NCBI RefSeq assembly: GCF_010435965.1
Contig: NZ_JAAGAA010000001.1
Location: 248,001-312,000 of the forward strand
Direction: 5' to 3'
From: Crenobacter caeni
GTDB lineage: Bacteria > Pseudomonadota > Gammaproteobacteria > Burkholderiales > Chromobacteriaceae
Length of the DNA: 64,000 nucleotides
How positions within the stretch are numbered: the stretch's first letter is position 1; every line of letters starts with the position of its first letter. Below are positions 56,811 to 64,000 of the stretch, piece by piece. The notes under the pieces are model-generated. The model was not told where the DNA came from. It saw only the letters and a program-made list of their open reading frames with translations, and did no database searches. The translations under genes and the position numbers were made by a program.

Positions 56811-58154
56811 CTACGGTAGTGCGACTGCGGTGGTCTGCGCGCCTGCCGGCAGCGCGTCCAGCACGCCGGTAAGCGCATCGGCCAGCGCGGCCATCTCGGC
56901 GGCGCTCACCACATACGGCGGCATCAGGTAGACGGTCTGCCCGATCGGCCGCAACAAGAAGCCCGCCGCGAGCATCCGCTCGAAACAGAGCCCGGCAAAA
57001 CCCGCCGGCGCGCAGGGCACGTCGAACGCCCAGATCTGCCCGGTGTGGCGGAAGCCCTTCACCGCCGGGTGGGCGGTGAGCGGTGCGAGCGCCGCGCTGA
57101 TCTCTTTTTCGCGTACGCGGTTGCGCGCGAGCACGTCGTCGGACTCGAAAATGTCGAGCACGGCAAGCGCGGCAGCGCACGCCGCCGCGTTGCCGGTGTA
57201 GCTGTGCGAGTGCAAAAAGCCGCGGGTGACGTCGTCGTCGTAGAACGCCGCGTAAATGTCGTCGGTCGACAGCACGCAGGAGAGCGGCAGCGTGCCGCCG
57301 GTGATGCCCTTGGAGAGGCATAACAAATCGGGGCGGATGCCGGCCTGCTCACACGCGAACAGCGTACCGGTGCGCCCGAAGCCGACCGCGATCTCGTCGG
57401 CGATCAGGTGCACGCGGTAGCGGTCGCACAGCGTGCGTGCCTGGCGCAGGTATTCGGCGTCGTACATCACCATGCCTGCAGCGCCCTGCACCAGGGGCTC
57501 GACGACAAGCGCGGCGATCTCGTGGTGGTGCTTGGACAGCAGGTTGTCTAGCGACACCGCCGCGCGGCGCGCCACATCTGCTGCGCTCTCCCCTGCGCGC
57601 GCCTGCCGTGCGTCAGGGGTCGGTACCGTGAAGTTTTGCCGGATCAGGGGCGCGTAGGTAGCGGAAAACAGCGGCACGTCGGTCACCGCCAGCGCGCCGG
57701 CGCTCTCGCCGTGGTAGCTGCCCGTAAGCGACACGAAACGGGTCTTAGTCGGCTCGCCCATGTTCTTCCAGTAATGGAAGCTCATCTTCAGCGCGATCTC
57801 GGTGGCCGAGGCGCCGTCCGACGCGTAAAAGGCGTGCCCGAGGCCGGTGAGCGCGGCGAGCCGCTCGGAGAGCTCGACCACCGGGCGGTGGGTGAAGCCC
57901 GCCAGCATCACGTGGTCGAGCGTCTCCAGCTGGCGCACGATGGCGGCGCGGATACGCTGCTCCTTGTGGCCGAACAGGTTGACCCACCACGACGACACCG
58001 CATCCAGGATGCGCCGCCCGTCGAAGTCGACGAGGTAGGCGCCGTCGGCGGAGGCCACCGGCACGATGGGCAGCGACTCGTGCCGTTTCATCTGCGTGCA
58101 CGGGTGCCAGACGGCGGCGCGGCTGCGCGCCAGGTAGTCTTGGTTGTCGCTCAA
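56811..58154 (-). CDS. bioA: Adenosylmethionine--8-amino-7-oxononanoate aminotransferase
   Basis: Biotin biosynthesis: PLP enzyme forming 7,8-diaminopelargonate. It has about 447 residues with VWHPCTQMKRHESLPIVPV, DAVSSWWVNLFGHKEQRIRAAI, SLTGSYHGESAGALAVTDV, LIADEIAVGFGRTGTLFACE, and PLP lysine in LCLSKGITGGTLPLS. The TTG at 58154 was chosen because it has AGGGAGCG about 7 bases upstream and matches the family length; an ATG ten codons earlier (58184) is the alternative. No other bio genes are nearby. Confidence 0.95.
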   Translation of the reverse strand: MSDNQDYLARSRAAVWHPCTQMKRHESLPIVPVASADGAYLVDFDGRRILDAVSSWWVNLFGHKEQRIRAAIVRQLETLDHVMLAGFTHRPVVELSERLAALTGLGHAFYASDGASATEIALKMSFHYWKNMGEPTKTRFVSLTGSYHGESAGALAVTDVPLFSATYAPLIRQNFTVPTPDARQARAGESAADVARRAAVSLDNLLSKHHHEIAALVVEPLVQGAAGMVMYDAEYLRQARTLCDRYRVHLIADEIAVGFGRTGTLFACEQAGIRPDLLCLSKGITGGTLPLSCVLSTDDIYAAFYDDDVTRGFLHSHSYTGNAAACAAALAVLDIFESDDVLARNRVREKEISAALAPLTAHPAVKGFRHTGQIWAFDVPCAPAGFAGLCFERMLAAGFLLRPIGQTVYLMPPYVVSAAEMAALADALTGVLDALPAGAQTTAVALP

Positions 58155-58410
58155 CGTGCGCTCCCTGCGGATGGATGGCGGCATCTTAGCATGCCGCCGC
58201 CGGCCGTCTGCGCCCGCCGGCCAATGTTGATCCAGCGCAAGTGCGGTGTAGGTTTCCCGCCACAAGTCGCCGGTCATGCGGTAGCATCCTATAAATGGCG
58301 TTTGCATTTAACGGGGGGTTTCTGCCAGTGTTGCTGACAGATGCTGCGCAAGGCACCAACGTCATGGCAAAATGCCGGCACACGAAGCAGACGCTTGGCA
58401 TAATTTGCGT
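58155..58410. other. bioA/pilin divergent intergenic region
   Basis: 256 bases with no gene. It contains a sequence with the spacing of a sigma-54 site, TGGCAA-N5-CGGCA at 58365-58380, but the -12 element is poor. No clear sigma-70 promoter toward the pilin gene was found. Confidence 0.35.
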
Positions 58411-58845
58411 ATGCAAAAAGGTTACACTCTGATCGAGCTGATGATCGCGGTCGCCATCATCGGCATCCTTGCCGCGGTCGCCATCGTCGCGTATGTGGAC
58501 TACAGCCGGCGCGCGCAGGTCGCGGCCGCGCTGTTCGAGACCGAGCCGATGCGCCGTGCGATCGACGTACAGCACGCGACGGGTGAGGGCTGGCCACAGG
58601 GCAACGCGTCGGCAGGCTTCGCCGGCTACCAGAGCCACACCATCGCGCAGGTCGCGGTGCAGCCAGCTGCCGGCGCGCGGCCCATGACGCTGGAAGTGAC
58701 GCTTGCGGCGCCCTGGGTCGCCAGCGGCGCGAAGCTCGAGCTGTACCCGGACAGCGCGAGCGGCGGCTACAACTGGCGCTGCAGCAGCGACCGGGCCAAG
58801 AATCTGTTCGCCTTGCTGCCGGCCAGTTGCCGGGACGGCGGTTAG
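58411..58845 (+). CDS. Type IV pilin-like protein (minor pilin)
   Basis: A 144-residue prepilin. A short leader MQKG is followed by [24 protein letters not shown]: Tyr replaces the usual Phe at position +1, and Glu5 is present. The C-terminal disulfide pair is suggested by WRCSS...LPASC, forming a typical D-region loop. It has no obvious Shine-Dalgarno. It is followed 58 bases later by the major-pilin-like gene. It may be a minor or alternative pilin. Confidence 0.87.
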   Translation: MQKGYTLIELMIAVAIIGILAAVAIVAYVDYSRRAQVAAALFETEPMRRAIDVQHATGEGWPQGNASAGFAGYQSHTIAQVAVQPAAGARPMTLEVTLAAPWVASGAKLELYPDSASGGYNWRCSSDRAKNLFALLPASCRDGG

Positions 58846-58903
58846 GCAAGTAGTACCCTTTGAAAAACGGCAGCGGTTCTTATTCACCTGGGAGGTTAGC
58901 AAC

Positions 58904-59335
58904 ATGAAACGTGTACAACAGGGCTTTACCCTGATCGAACTGATGATCGTGGTGGCGATCATCGGTATTCTCGCGGCAGTCGCGATTCCGGCGTATCAGA
59001 ACTACACGGCTAAAGCGAAAATTTCGGCATCGCTCGCTGAGCTGGCTGCAGCTAAAACACCTATCGAAGTAGCCCTTAATGAAGGGACAGATGTCACTGA
59101 TGCCACTTCTTTGGCAGCTGTGGGTGTTGCATCTGCTACTGGCAATTGCAACATTTCCATCACTAAAGCAAATAATGCCTACACGCTGAAGTGCGATGTG
59201 CAAAAGGCGCCGACGTCTTTAGGTACTCCTAAGGTCGCTCTGACTAGGACTGCTTCTGGTGTGTGGAATTGCTCCACTACGGTCACTGCCGATTATTCGC
59301 CTAAGGGTTGTACCGCAGGTGCGACCATTAACTAA
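58904..59335 (+). CDS. pilA: Major type IV pilin (PilA/PilE-like)
   Basis: A 143-residue prepilin: leader MKRVQQG, then [32 protein letters not shown], the canonical pilin helix with Glu5. The globular part has four cysteines: GNCNISI, LKCDVQ, WNCSTT and KGCTAG. The last 280 bases are clearly AT-richer than neighbouring genes and use codons such as AAA, CCT, GCT, TCT, suggesting an imported allele. Good Shine-Dalgarno GGGAGG. The name pilA versus pilE cannot be decided. Confidence 0.93.
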   Translation: MKRVQQGFTLIELMIVVAIIGILAAVAIPAYQNYTAKAKISASLAELAAAKTPIEVALNEGTDVTDATSLAAVGVASATGNCNISITKANNAYTLKCDVQKAPTSLGTPKVALTRTASGVWNCSTTVTADYSPKGCTAGATIN

Positions 59336-59361
59336 TGATTTAAAATGAAACAAGGTAGTGC

Positions 59362-59394
59362 GTAGGGTGGATTAGCCGCCACGCGGCGTAACCC
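59362..59394 (+). repeat. Dispersed repeat family A, single unit
   Basis: GTAGGGTGGATTAGCC-GCCACGC-GGCGTAACCC: one unit of the family seen at 48102-48290 and 61606-61786, between pilA and its terminator. Confidence 0.8.
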
Positions 59395-59410
59395 TTCGTC
59401 TATGTTGATC

Positions 59411-59436
59411 AAGACACCACCTTCGGGTGGTGTCTT
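59411..59436 (+). terminator. Terminator after the pilin genes
   Basis: AAGACACCACC-TTCG-GGTGGTGTCTT, a perfect 11-bp stem with a TTCG loop. There is little T-run (TTACC), but it lies 75 bases after pilA and 27 before pglL. Confidence 0.8.
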
Positions 59437-59462
59437 ACCATCCAGCCCTTCCGGTTTTTCCC

Positions 59463-61466
59463 ATGAACCGAATGTCGTCCGTCCTAGCTGCGCCGCTGGC
59501 CGCCGGGCCTGTGCTTCCCTTGTCCGCGCTGCCGGTTGCCCTTCTCGCCATCCTGCCGTTCCTGTTGTGGTTGCGCTTCGCACCGGATGGCGACCTGCTC
59601 GCCAACGCGCTGGCACTGCTGCTGGCGGTTGCCCTGGTACTCGCCTGCCTGCCGCGGATGGGGGGCGAACTGGTACTGCGCCCGGGTTTGCTTGCGGCGG
59701 CGGCGCTGACGCTGGCTGCCTTGCCGGCGCTCGCCGGCGCGCCTTACCCGGGCGTCGCACTCGGGCAACTGGCGACGGTGTGGCTGGCGGCGCTCGCCGC
59801 GCAGGCGGTGGCGACCCTGCCGCGCGGCGCGGTGCTCGCTGCCTTGGCTTGGGGGCTGTTCGCCGGCGGTGTGCTGCAACTGTTGATCGGCGCCGCGCAG
59901 GTGTTCCAGCTGGCGCAGCCGTGGGGCTTGTGGTTTGTGGTGTCGGACGGACTGGGCACGCTGTTCGGCAACCTTGCCCAGCGCAACCAGTATGCCAACT
60001 ACCTGACGCTCGCGCTGGTATCGCTTTGCTGGCTCGTCGCGCGCCGGCGCCTGCCGGCGTGGCTGTTCGTATTGCTGGCAGCGCTGTTTGCGTTGTTCCT
60101 GGCGTGGTCGGCGTCGCGGCTGGTGATCGTCTTCGCGCTGGGGTTGAGCTTGCTGGCGGCGGGGCTGTATCTGGCCGGCCGCCGCGCCCTCACCCCCGCC
60201 CTCACCCCCGGCCCCTCTCCCGCCAGTGGGAGAGGGGAGGGCATCGTGGAGTATTTGCCGGCAGATCCTTCTACCGCTGGCGGGAGTGGGGCGTGCAGGG
60301 TGGATCGTTTACCGGCAGGAAGCGGGCCGACAGTTCCTTCTCCCGCAGGCGGGAGAAGGTGGCGCGCAGCGCCGGATGAGGGCTCGGCGCTCACCCGCAT
60401 GGCGGCCGCGCTCGGCTTCGCCATCGTACTGATCGCGCTGTGCCAGTTGTTTACCAGCCAGATCAACGCGGGGCTGTCCCTGCTCGGCCTGCCGGTCGAC
60501 CTGCAAAGCGGCGCCGGGCGCTTCATGGATGGCGGCTTTGGCGCGCGCCGCTGGATCGAGTGGCAGAAGGCGTGGCAGGTATTCGTCGCCCACCCGCTGA
60601 CCGGTGTCGGCCTCGGCGGTTACGCCGCGCAGTCGGTCGTGCTGGAGCCTGCGTTCGCCGGCGAGTGGTCCGAGAGCTGGCTGTTCACCCACTGCCACAG
60701 CATCGTGCTGCAGCTGCTCGCCGAAACCGGCCTCACCGGCACGCTGGCGGTGGCGGTGGCGCTCATGTGGGCGTTTTTGCCGTGGTTCCGGCGGCAGAAC
60801 ATCGGCGCCGACGCGCTGCTGGTGCTCGGCCTCGCGCTGGTGCTGCTCGGGCACAGCCTGCTCGAGTACCCGCTGTGGTACGCGAGCTTCCTGATGGTGT
60901 TCGCGGTGCTGGTCGGCGTCAGCCCCGCCGCCGGCTGGGCGTTGCCGGTGCGCGCGTCCTTGCGCCGCGTCGGCGCGCTGCTGCTGGTGCTGGTCATCGC
61001 CGGCCAGACGCTCATCGGCGTGACGCATTACTTCGACTGGGTGAAGTGGGTGGTGCCGAGCAGCGACGCGCGCGAGAACAAGGCGCGCATCGAGGCGCTG
61101 CTTGTGCAGGGCGCGAACCCGTCGTGGAGCTACGACGCCGACCAGTTGCTGTCGAACTACCTGGGCGGCGACGCCGCGCACCTCATGCTCAAGCAGCCGC
61201 TGTTCGAGCGCCTCGCCGCATACCGGCCGTATCCGGCGACGCTGACCAAGCTTGCCATGCTGCGCGCGCACGCGGGCGACGCAGCGGGGGCCCGCGACGC
61301 GCTGCGCCGCGCGGTCGCCGCTTACCCGGCGACGGTACCGGGCATCGCGGAGACCCTCGCGCAGGAAAAAGCCCCAGCGCTGGCACCCCTGCAGGCGATG
61401 GCCGCGCGCGCGCATGAGGCCTACCAGCAGCACGGCCCACTCGCTGCCGCACGCACGGTGCGCTGA
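59463..61466 (+). CDS. pglL: PglL/PilO-type protein O-oligosaccharyltransferase (with in-frame repeat insertion)
   Basis: A 667-residue polytopic membrane enzyme that transfers glycans from lipid carriers to pilin or other exported proteins. Wzy_C/PglL features: LFGNLAQRNQYANYLTLALV (about 165-183), WIEWQKAWQVFVAHPLTGVGLGGY, HCHSIVLQLLAETGLTGTLAV (periplasmic catalytic loop with His), and LLEYPLWYASFLMV. Residues about 242-306 are encoded by a copy of repeat family B, giving an alien loop (ALTPALTPGPSPASGRGEG, PAGGRRWRAAPDEGS) between two helices; the frame stays open. The neighbouring pilins are natural substrates. A paralogue follows. Confidence 0.9.
   Translation: MNRMSSVLAAPLAAGPVLPLSALPVALLAILPFLLWLRFAPDGDLLANALALLLAVALVLACLPRMGGELVLRPGLLAAAALTLAALPALAGAPYPGVALGQLATVWLAALAAQAVATLPRGAVLAALAWGLFAGGVLQLLIGAAQVFQLAQPWGLWFVVSDGLGTLFGNLAQRNQYANYLTLALVSLCWLVARRRLPAWLFVLLAALFALFLAWSASRLVIVFALGLSLLAAGLYLAGRRALTPALTPGPSPASGRGEGIVEYLPADPSTAGGSGACRVDRLPAGSGPTVPSPAGGRRWRAAPDEGSALTRMAAALGFAIVLIALCQLFTSQINAGLSLLGLPVDLQSGAGRFMDGGFGARRWIEWQKAWQVFVAHPLTGVGLGGYAAQSVVLEPAFAGEWSESWLFTHCHSIVLQLLAETGLTGTLAVAVALMWAFLPWFRRQNIGADALLVLGLALVLLGHSLLEYPLWYASFLMVFAVLVGVSPAAGWALPVRASLRRVGALLLVLVIAGQTLIGVTHYFDWVKWVVPSSDARENKARIEALLVQGANPSWSYDADQLLSNYLGGDAAHLMLKQPLFERLAAYRPYPATLTKLAMLRAHAGDAAGARDALRRAVAAYPATVPGIAETLAQEKAPALAPLQAMAARAHEAYQQHGPLAAARTVR
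60187..60382 (+). repeat. Dispersed repeat family B, copy 3, inside pglL
   Basis: CCCTCACCCCC twice, hairpin CTCTCCCGCC-GGGAGAGGGG, a middle segment with CCTTCTACCGC-GGCGGGAG, hairpin CCTTCTCCCGC-AG-GCGGGAGAAGG, then GGCGCGCAGCGCC-GGATGAGGG. Orientation is the same as copies 1 and 2. It lies wholly within the pglL reading frame. Confidence 0.92.
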
Positions 61467-61508
61467 CGGACGTTGTCTATCGGTGTGCCGTTGCCGGCGC
61501 CGTCGTTG

Positions 61509-61600
61509 GATGCCTTCTCCCGCCAGCGGGAGAAGGTGGCGCGCAGCGCCGGATGAGGGCGCAGCCCCGCCACCCTCACCCCCGGCCCCTCTGCTGCCAG
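61509..61600 (+). repeat. Dispersed repeat family B, copy 4, rearranged
   Basis: The right half (CCTTCTCCCGCC-AGCGGGAGAAGG-TGGCGCGCAGCGCC-GGATGAGGG) comes first, then the left half (CACCCTCACCCCCGGCCCCTCT). The order is permuted relative to copies 1-3. Confidence 0.85.
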
Positions 61601-61605
61601 CAAGG

Positions 61606-61786
61606 GGGGGTTAGCCTCTAGGAGGCGTAACCCACCACCACACAAAGCCATTTTGCGGGATGGCGTTTTAATCGCGGCTTTGCCCGCCGCGTCTAATGGT
61701 GGGTTACACAGCCCATTCCCGCGCGCCGCTTCGCTTGCCGTGCCTATCGGTGGGTTACGCCGACGTTGTCGGCTAACCCACCCTAC
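61606..61786. repeat. Dispersed repeat family A, composite copy
   Basis: Unit GGGGTTAGCC-TCTAGGA-GGCGTAACCCACCACC (61606-61640), an inverted partial unit TGGTGGGTTACA (61697-61708), and a full inverted unit CGGTGGGTTACGCCGACGTT-GTCGGCTAACCCACCCTAC (61748-61786). Large inverted repeats result, as at 48102-48290. Confidence 0.85.
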
Positions 61787-61841
61787 ACGGCCACATGGGT
61801 ACGTTACAATATCCGCCTTGTCTGATTTCCCCTTGCACAAC

Positions 61842-63614
61842 ATGCAATCAAGATCCCTGCTGGCAGGCTTGGCGCTGGCCCTGTGGGCGGCCGTCGCCGC
61901 CGTGCCGTTTCTGTCGCGCATCCATTACCTGCCGCTGCCGCAATGGTTCGGCGAGATGAACGTGGTGTGGCTGACGCACGCCGCCCTGTTGCCGCTGGCG
62001 CTGCGTGACGGTTTGTCGGCCTTTGGCGCGCTGCCGCGCACCACGCTGTGGCTATTGTTGCTGGCGCTCGTGTGGGCTGTGCAGCCCCTGTGGGTGCCAC
62101 TGGCCTTTCCGGGGCTGAACGCGGCCACCGCCTGGGCGTTCGTGCTGCTTGCGCTGCTTGGCCTGCTCACGCAGCGGCTGCGCGAGATCTACGGCGACGA
62201 GGCGGTGTACCTGCGCTTCGCGCAGGCGCTGCTGGTCGGCACCGTGCTGCAGAGCTTGATCGGCTTCGCGCAGGTGACCGGCCTCGCGCAGGTGATGGGC
62301 GGCGTGCTGTTTTACGATGCGGCGCACCCGACCAGCAATGTGTTCGGCCACCTCGGCCAGCGCAACCAGTACGCGCACTACCTGGCGTGGGGGGGCGCCG
62401 CAGCGGCCTACCTGTGGGCGCGGCGCAGGCTGGGTACCTGCTGGGCGGTGGCGGCGGTGGCGTGGCTCGCGCTCTCCATGGCGTGGGCGGGGTCGCGCAC
62501 GGTGCTGCTCTACGCGGCGGCGTTCCTCGCGCTGGCGCTCATCTGGGCGCTGCGGGTGCGCGACGCGGAGGGGCGGCGCTTTGCGGGCGCCTTGGCGGCG
62601 GCGGCGTTTGCCGTGATCGCGTTGCAGTTTGCGCTGCCGTGGGTGAACCAGCTGTTCGCCGGCGGCGCCGTGGAGAGTGGGGTCGAACGCATCGCGGCTG
62701 CGGGCGGCGAGGGGATGAACTCGCGCCGTTTCGCCGAGTGGCACAAGGCGTGGCTGGTGTTCGGCGATTACCCGCTGTTCGGCGCCGGCTGGTCGCAGTT
62801 TGCCGCGCACAGCGTCGCCCTGCAGATGCGGCCCGAGTTTGCCGAGGCAGCGTTCAATAGCGGGCTGTTTGCCAACAGCCACAACCTGGTGCTGCAGCTA
62901 TTGGCCGAGACCGGCGTGGTCGGTACCGGCGCGGTGCTGCTGGGCTTCGCTTGGCTCATGTGGCCGTTCTTTGGCCGAGGCATGGCGGCGCGCCACCTAC
63001 TGCCGGTGGCGATGCTGGCGGTCACGCTGATCCACAGCCAGGTCGAGTATCCGCTGTGGTATCTGTACTTTCCGGCGGTGGCGGTGGTCGCGCTGTCGCT
63101 GTCTCCCGCGCCTTCGCTGCGCGCGCCGCTTGTTGTAAAGCTGGGGCTAGCGGGGCTGATGCTTATGCTTGTCTGGTTGTCGGTCGCAGCGTGGCCGCGT
63201 TACCGCGAGCTGGTCAGCCTCTACACGCCGCCCTACAACGCCGAGCTGCGCGCCAGGAACCAGACGCGGCTCGCCGCGATCGTCGAAAACGAACCGATGT
63301 TCGCCTTCCACGCGCTGAACACGCTGGACAACTACCTGCGGGCCGACCGCGAGCAGCTGCAGCAAAAGCGCGCGTGGATGACGCGGCTTGCCGCGTTTCG
63401 CCCCTACCCGGACGTACTGCTGAAGAAGGCGCAACTCGAGGCACTGGCGGGCGACACGGCGCAGGCGCGGCAGACACTGGCGTACGCGCTCGCGTCGTTC
63501 CCGACCTACGCGCCGCGCTTCATGGCGACACTCGCCGGCAGCGAGCCCGCGTGGACGGTGCTGTACGAGGATGCCAGCGCGGCGCGCGCGCGGCTGCCCG
63601 AGCGTTACCGCTAA
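61842..63614 (+). CDS. pglL: Second PglL/Wzy-type oligosaccharyltransferase
   Basis: A 590-residue paralogue of the protein at 59463, with the same order: VFGHLGQRNQYAHYLAWGG, RRFAEWHKAWLVFGDYPLFGAGWSQF, NSHNLVLQLLAETGVVGTGAVL, SQVEYPLWYLYFPAVAVVAL, and a periplasmic C-terminal tail with Tyr/Arg-rich helices. It lacks the repeat-derived loop; its equivalent cytoplasmic segment is short (RVRDAEGRRFAG). It may glycosylate pilins or join O-antigen. ATG 61842 was chosen over upstream in-frame non-ATG starts. Confidence 0.88.
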   Translation: MQSRSLLAGLALALWAAVAAVPFLSRIHYLPLPQWFGEMNVVWLTHAALLPLALRDGLSAFGALPRTTLWLLLLALVWAVQPLWVPLAFPGLNAATAWAFVLLALLGLLTQRLREIYGDEAVYLRFAQALLVGTVLQSLIGFAQVTGLAQVMGGVLFYDAAHPTSNVFGHLGQRNQYAHYLAWGGAAAAYLWARRRLGTCWAVAAVAWLALSMAWAGSRTVLLYAAAFLALALIWALRVRDAEGRRFAGALAAAAFAVIALQFALPWVNQLFAGGAVESGVERIAAAGGEGMNSRRFAEWHKAWLVFGDYPLFGAGWSQFAAHSVALQMRPEFAEAAFNSGLFANSHNLVLQLLAETGVVGTGAVLLGFAWLMWPFFGRGMAARHLLPVAMLAVTLIHSQVEYPLWYLYFPAVAVVALSLSPAPSLRAPLVVKLGLAGLMLMLVWLSVAAWPRYRELVSLYTPPYNAELRARNQTRLAAIVENEPMFAFHALNTLDNYLRADREQLQQKRAWMTRLAAFRPYPDVLLKKAQLEALAGDTAQARQTLAYALASFPTYAPRFMATLAGSEPAWTVLYEDASAARARLPERYR

Positions 63615-63628
63615 GGAAGCGGGCATGC

Positions 63629-63659
63629 AAAACGGCGACCCATCGGGTCGCCGTTTTTT
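63629..63659. terminator. Bidirectional terminator between pglL and rpoH
   Basis: AAAACGGCGACCC-ATC-GGGTCGCCGTTTT with a T-run on the plus strand and an A-run on the left, so it can serve both convergent genes. Confidence 0.95.
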
Positions 63660-63676
63660 ACGGGAGGCGTAGCGGC

Positions 63677-64000
63677 TTACGCGGCTAGCGCGGCCTTCAT
63701 CTTCTGCAGTGCCTTCGCCTCGATCTGGCGGATGCGCTCGGCGGATACGCCGAATTCGGCGGCCAGCTCGTGCAGCGTCGCGCCGCTGTCGTCGGCCAGC
63801 CAGCGTGCCTCGACGATGCGGCGGCTGCGCGCGTCAAGCGACGCGAGCGCCTCGTGCAGGCCTTCGCTCTGCAGGCGGTCGACCGCCTTCTTCTCGATCT
63901 GGCGCACCGGCTCGTGCTCGCTGTCGGCGAGCCAGTCGATCGGCGCGTAGCCGTCGTCGTCACCGTCGTCGGCCAACAGCGCGATGTCCTGCCCGGTCAT
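63677..64000 (-). CDS. rpoH: RNA polymerase heat-shock sigma factor RpoH, 3' part
   Basis: The visible 107 residues are the C-terminal part of sigma-32; the gene continues beyond the window. Region 3 remnant MTGQDIALLADDGDDDG resembles the E. coli SGQD segment, and region 4 is LDARSRRIVEARWLADDSGATLHELAAEFGVSAERIRQIEAKALQKMK, visible as ARSRRIVEARWLADD and the -35 helix FGVSAERIRQIEAKAL. RpoH directs heat-shock genes. The true start lies outside. Confidence 0.95.
   Translation of the reverse strand: MTGQDIALLADDGDDDGYAPIDWLADSEHEPVRQIEKKAVDRLQSEGLHEALASLDARSRRIVEARWLADDSGATLHELAAEFGVSAERIRQIEAKALQKMKAALAA

Larger units (their letters stand above)
61467..61841. other. Repeat-filled intergenic region between the two pglL genes
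   Basis: 375 bases made almost entirely of repeat family B half-elements (61509-61600) followed by several family A units (61606-61786). No gene or convincing promoter was seen, except an untested stretch near 61790-61840. Confidence 0.8.

Noticed and set aside
58365-58380. Sigma-54-like promoter before the first pilin gene
   Set aside because: GG and GC have the right spacing, but the -12 element is CGGC instead of TTGC, and the presence of RpoN in this genome is unknown; the local NtrX cannot activate sigma-54.

Overview
The window is 64 kb of dense, high-GC (roughly two-thirds G+C) bacterial chromosome. The gene set and order point to a betaproteobacterium, most likely of the order Neisseriales (Chromobacteriaceae-like). 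The pointers are a GshA of the Acidithiobacillus/betaproteobacterial type, a degenerate NtrX beside NtrY and rsmB, lptD-surA-pdxA divergent from amgK-murU, type IV pilins beside PglL-type glycosyltransferases, and an MtrF/AbgT transporter. This is inference from protein families; no 16S gene is present. I see no prophage, insertion sequence, CRISPR array or plasmid region.

Layout. 1-8.6 kb: fadH (5' end outside the window), a TlpA-like thioredoxin, a PfkB kinase, then a co-directional run gshA-gshB-apbE-dgkA-rhodanese-cfa (glutathione, flavinylation, lipid). 9.8-13 kb: a small hydrolase and xthA divergent from pyrE, then four identical tRNA-Lys genes in one transcription unit. 13-16.9 kb: cutA/fxsA, a YggU protein, dps, an orphan TonB, a thioesterase and a second TlpA protein. 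16.9-24.4 kb: a long leftward block ntrX-ntrY-DUF4390-rsmB-htpX-fmt-def, opposed by a rightward lysM-dprA-smg-topA block (24.6-29.6 kb). 29.6-35.9 kb: a candidate small RNA, a HIT protein, a CNNM/CBS membrane protein, the rhodoquinone enzyme RquA, fpr, a MATE pump and an isochorismatase-like hydrolase. 35.9-44.3 kb: a 1280-residue FAD/Fe-S oxidoreductase, then lptD-surA-pdxA. 44.4-50.5 kb: amgK-murU-ruvC-ruvA-NYN protein-ruvB-amidotransferase. 50.8-58.2 kb: abgT, a DUF559 nuclease-like gene boxed between two repeat copies, a polyamine-type binding protein, proB, a PilZ-like protein and bioA. 58.4-63.6 kb: two type IV pilins followed by two PglL-like oligosaccharyltransferases. The window ends in the 3' part of rpoH.

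Themes. Thiol redox and glutathione functions (two TlpA proteins, gshAB, rhodanese), envelope biogenesis and peptidoglycan recycling (lptD, surA, amgK, murU, LysM protein), recombination and natural transformation (ruvABC, dprA, pilins) and glycosylated pili are the coherent groups. RquA suggests a capacity for rhodoquinone-linked anaerobic respiration.

Two families of short dispersed palindromic repeats occur. Family A has a core resembling GTAGGGTGGGTTAG...CGTAACCCACC. Family B has a core resembling CTCTCCCGC...GGGAGAAGGTGGCGCGCAGCGCCGGATGAGGG. One family B copy sits in frame inside a pglL gene, and two direct copies flank the DUF559 gene. These repeats, a multi-hairpin candidate RNA after topA, the degenerate NtrX and the compositionally foreign 3' part of the major pilin gene are the observations most worth following up.
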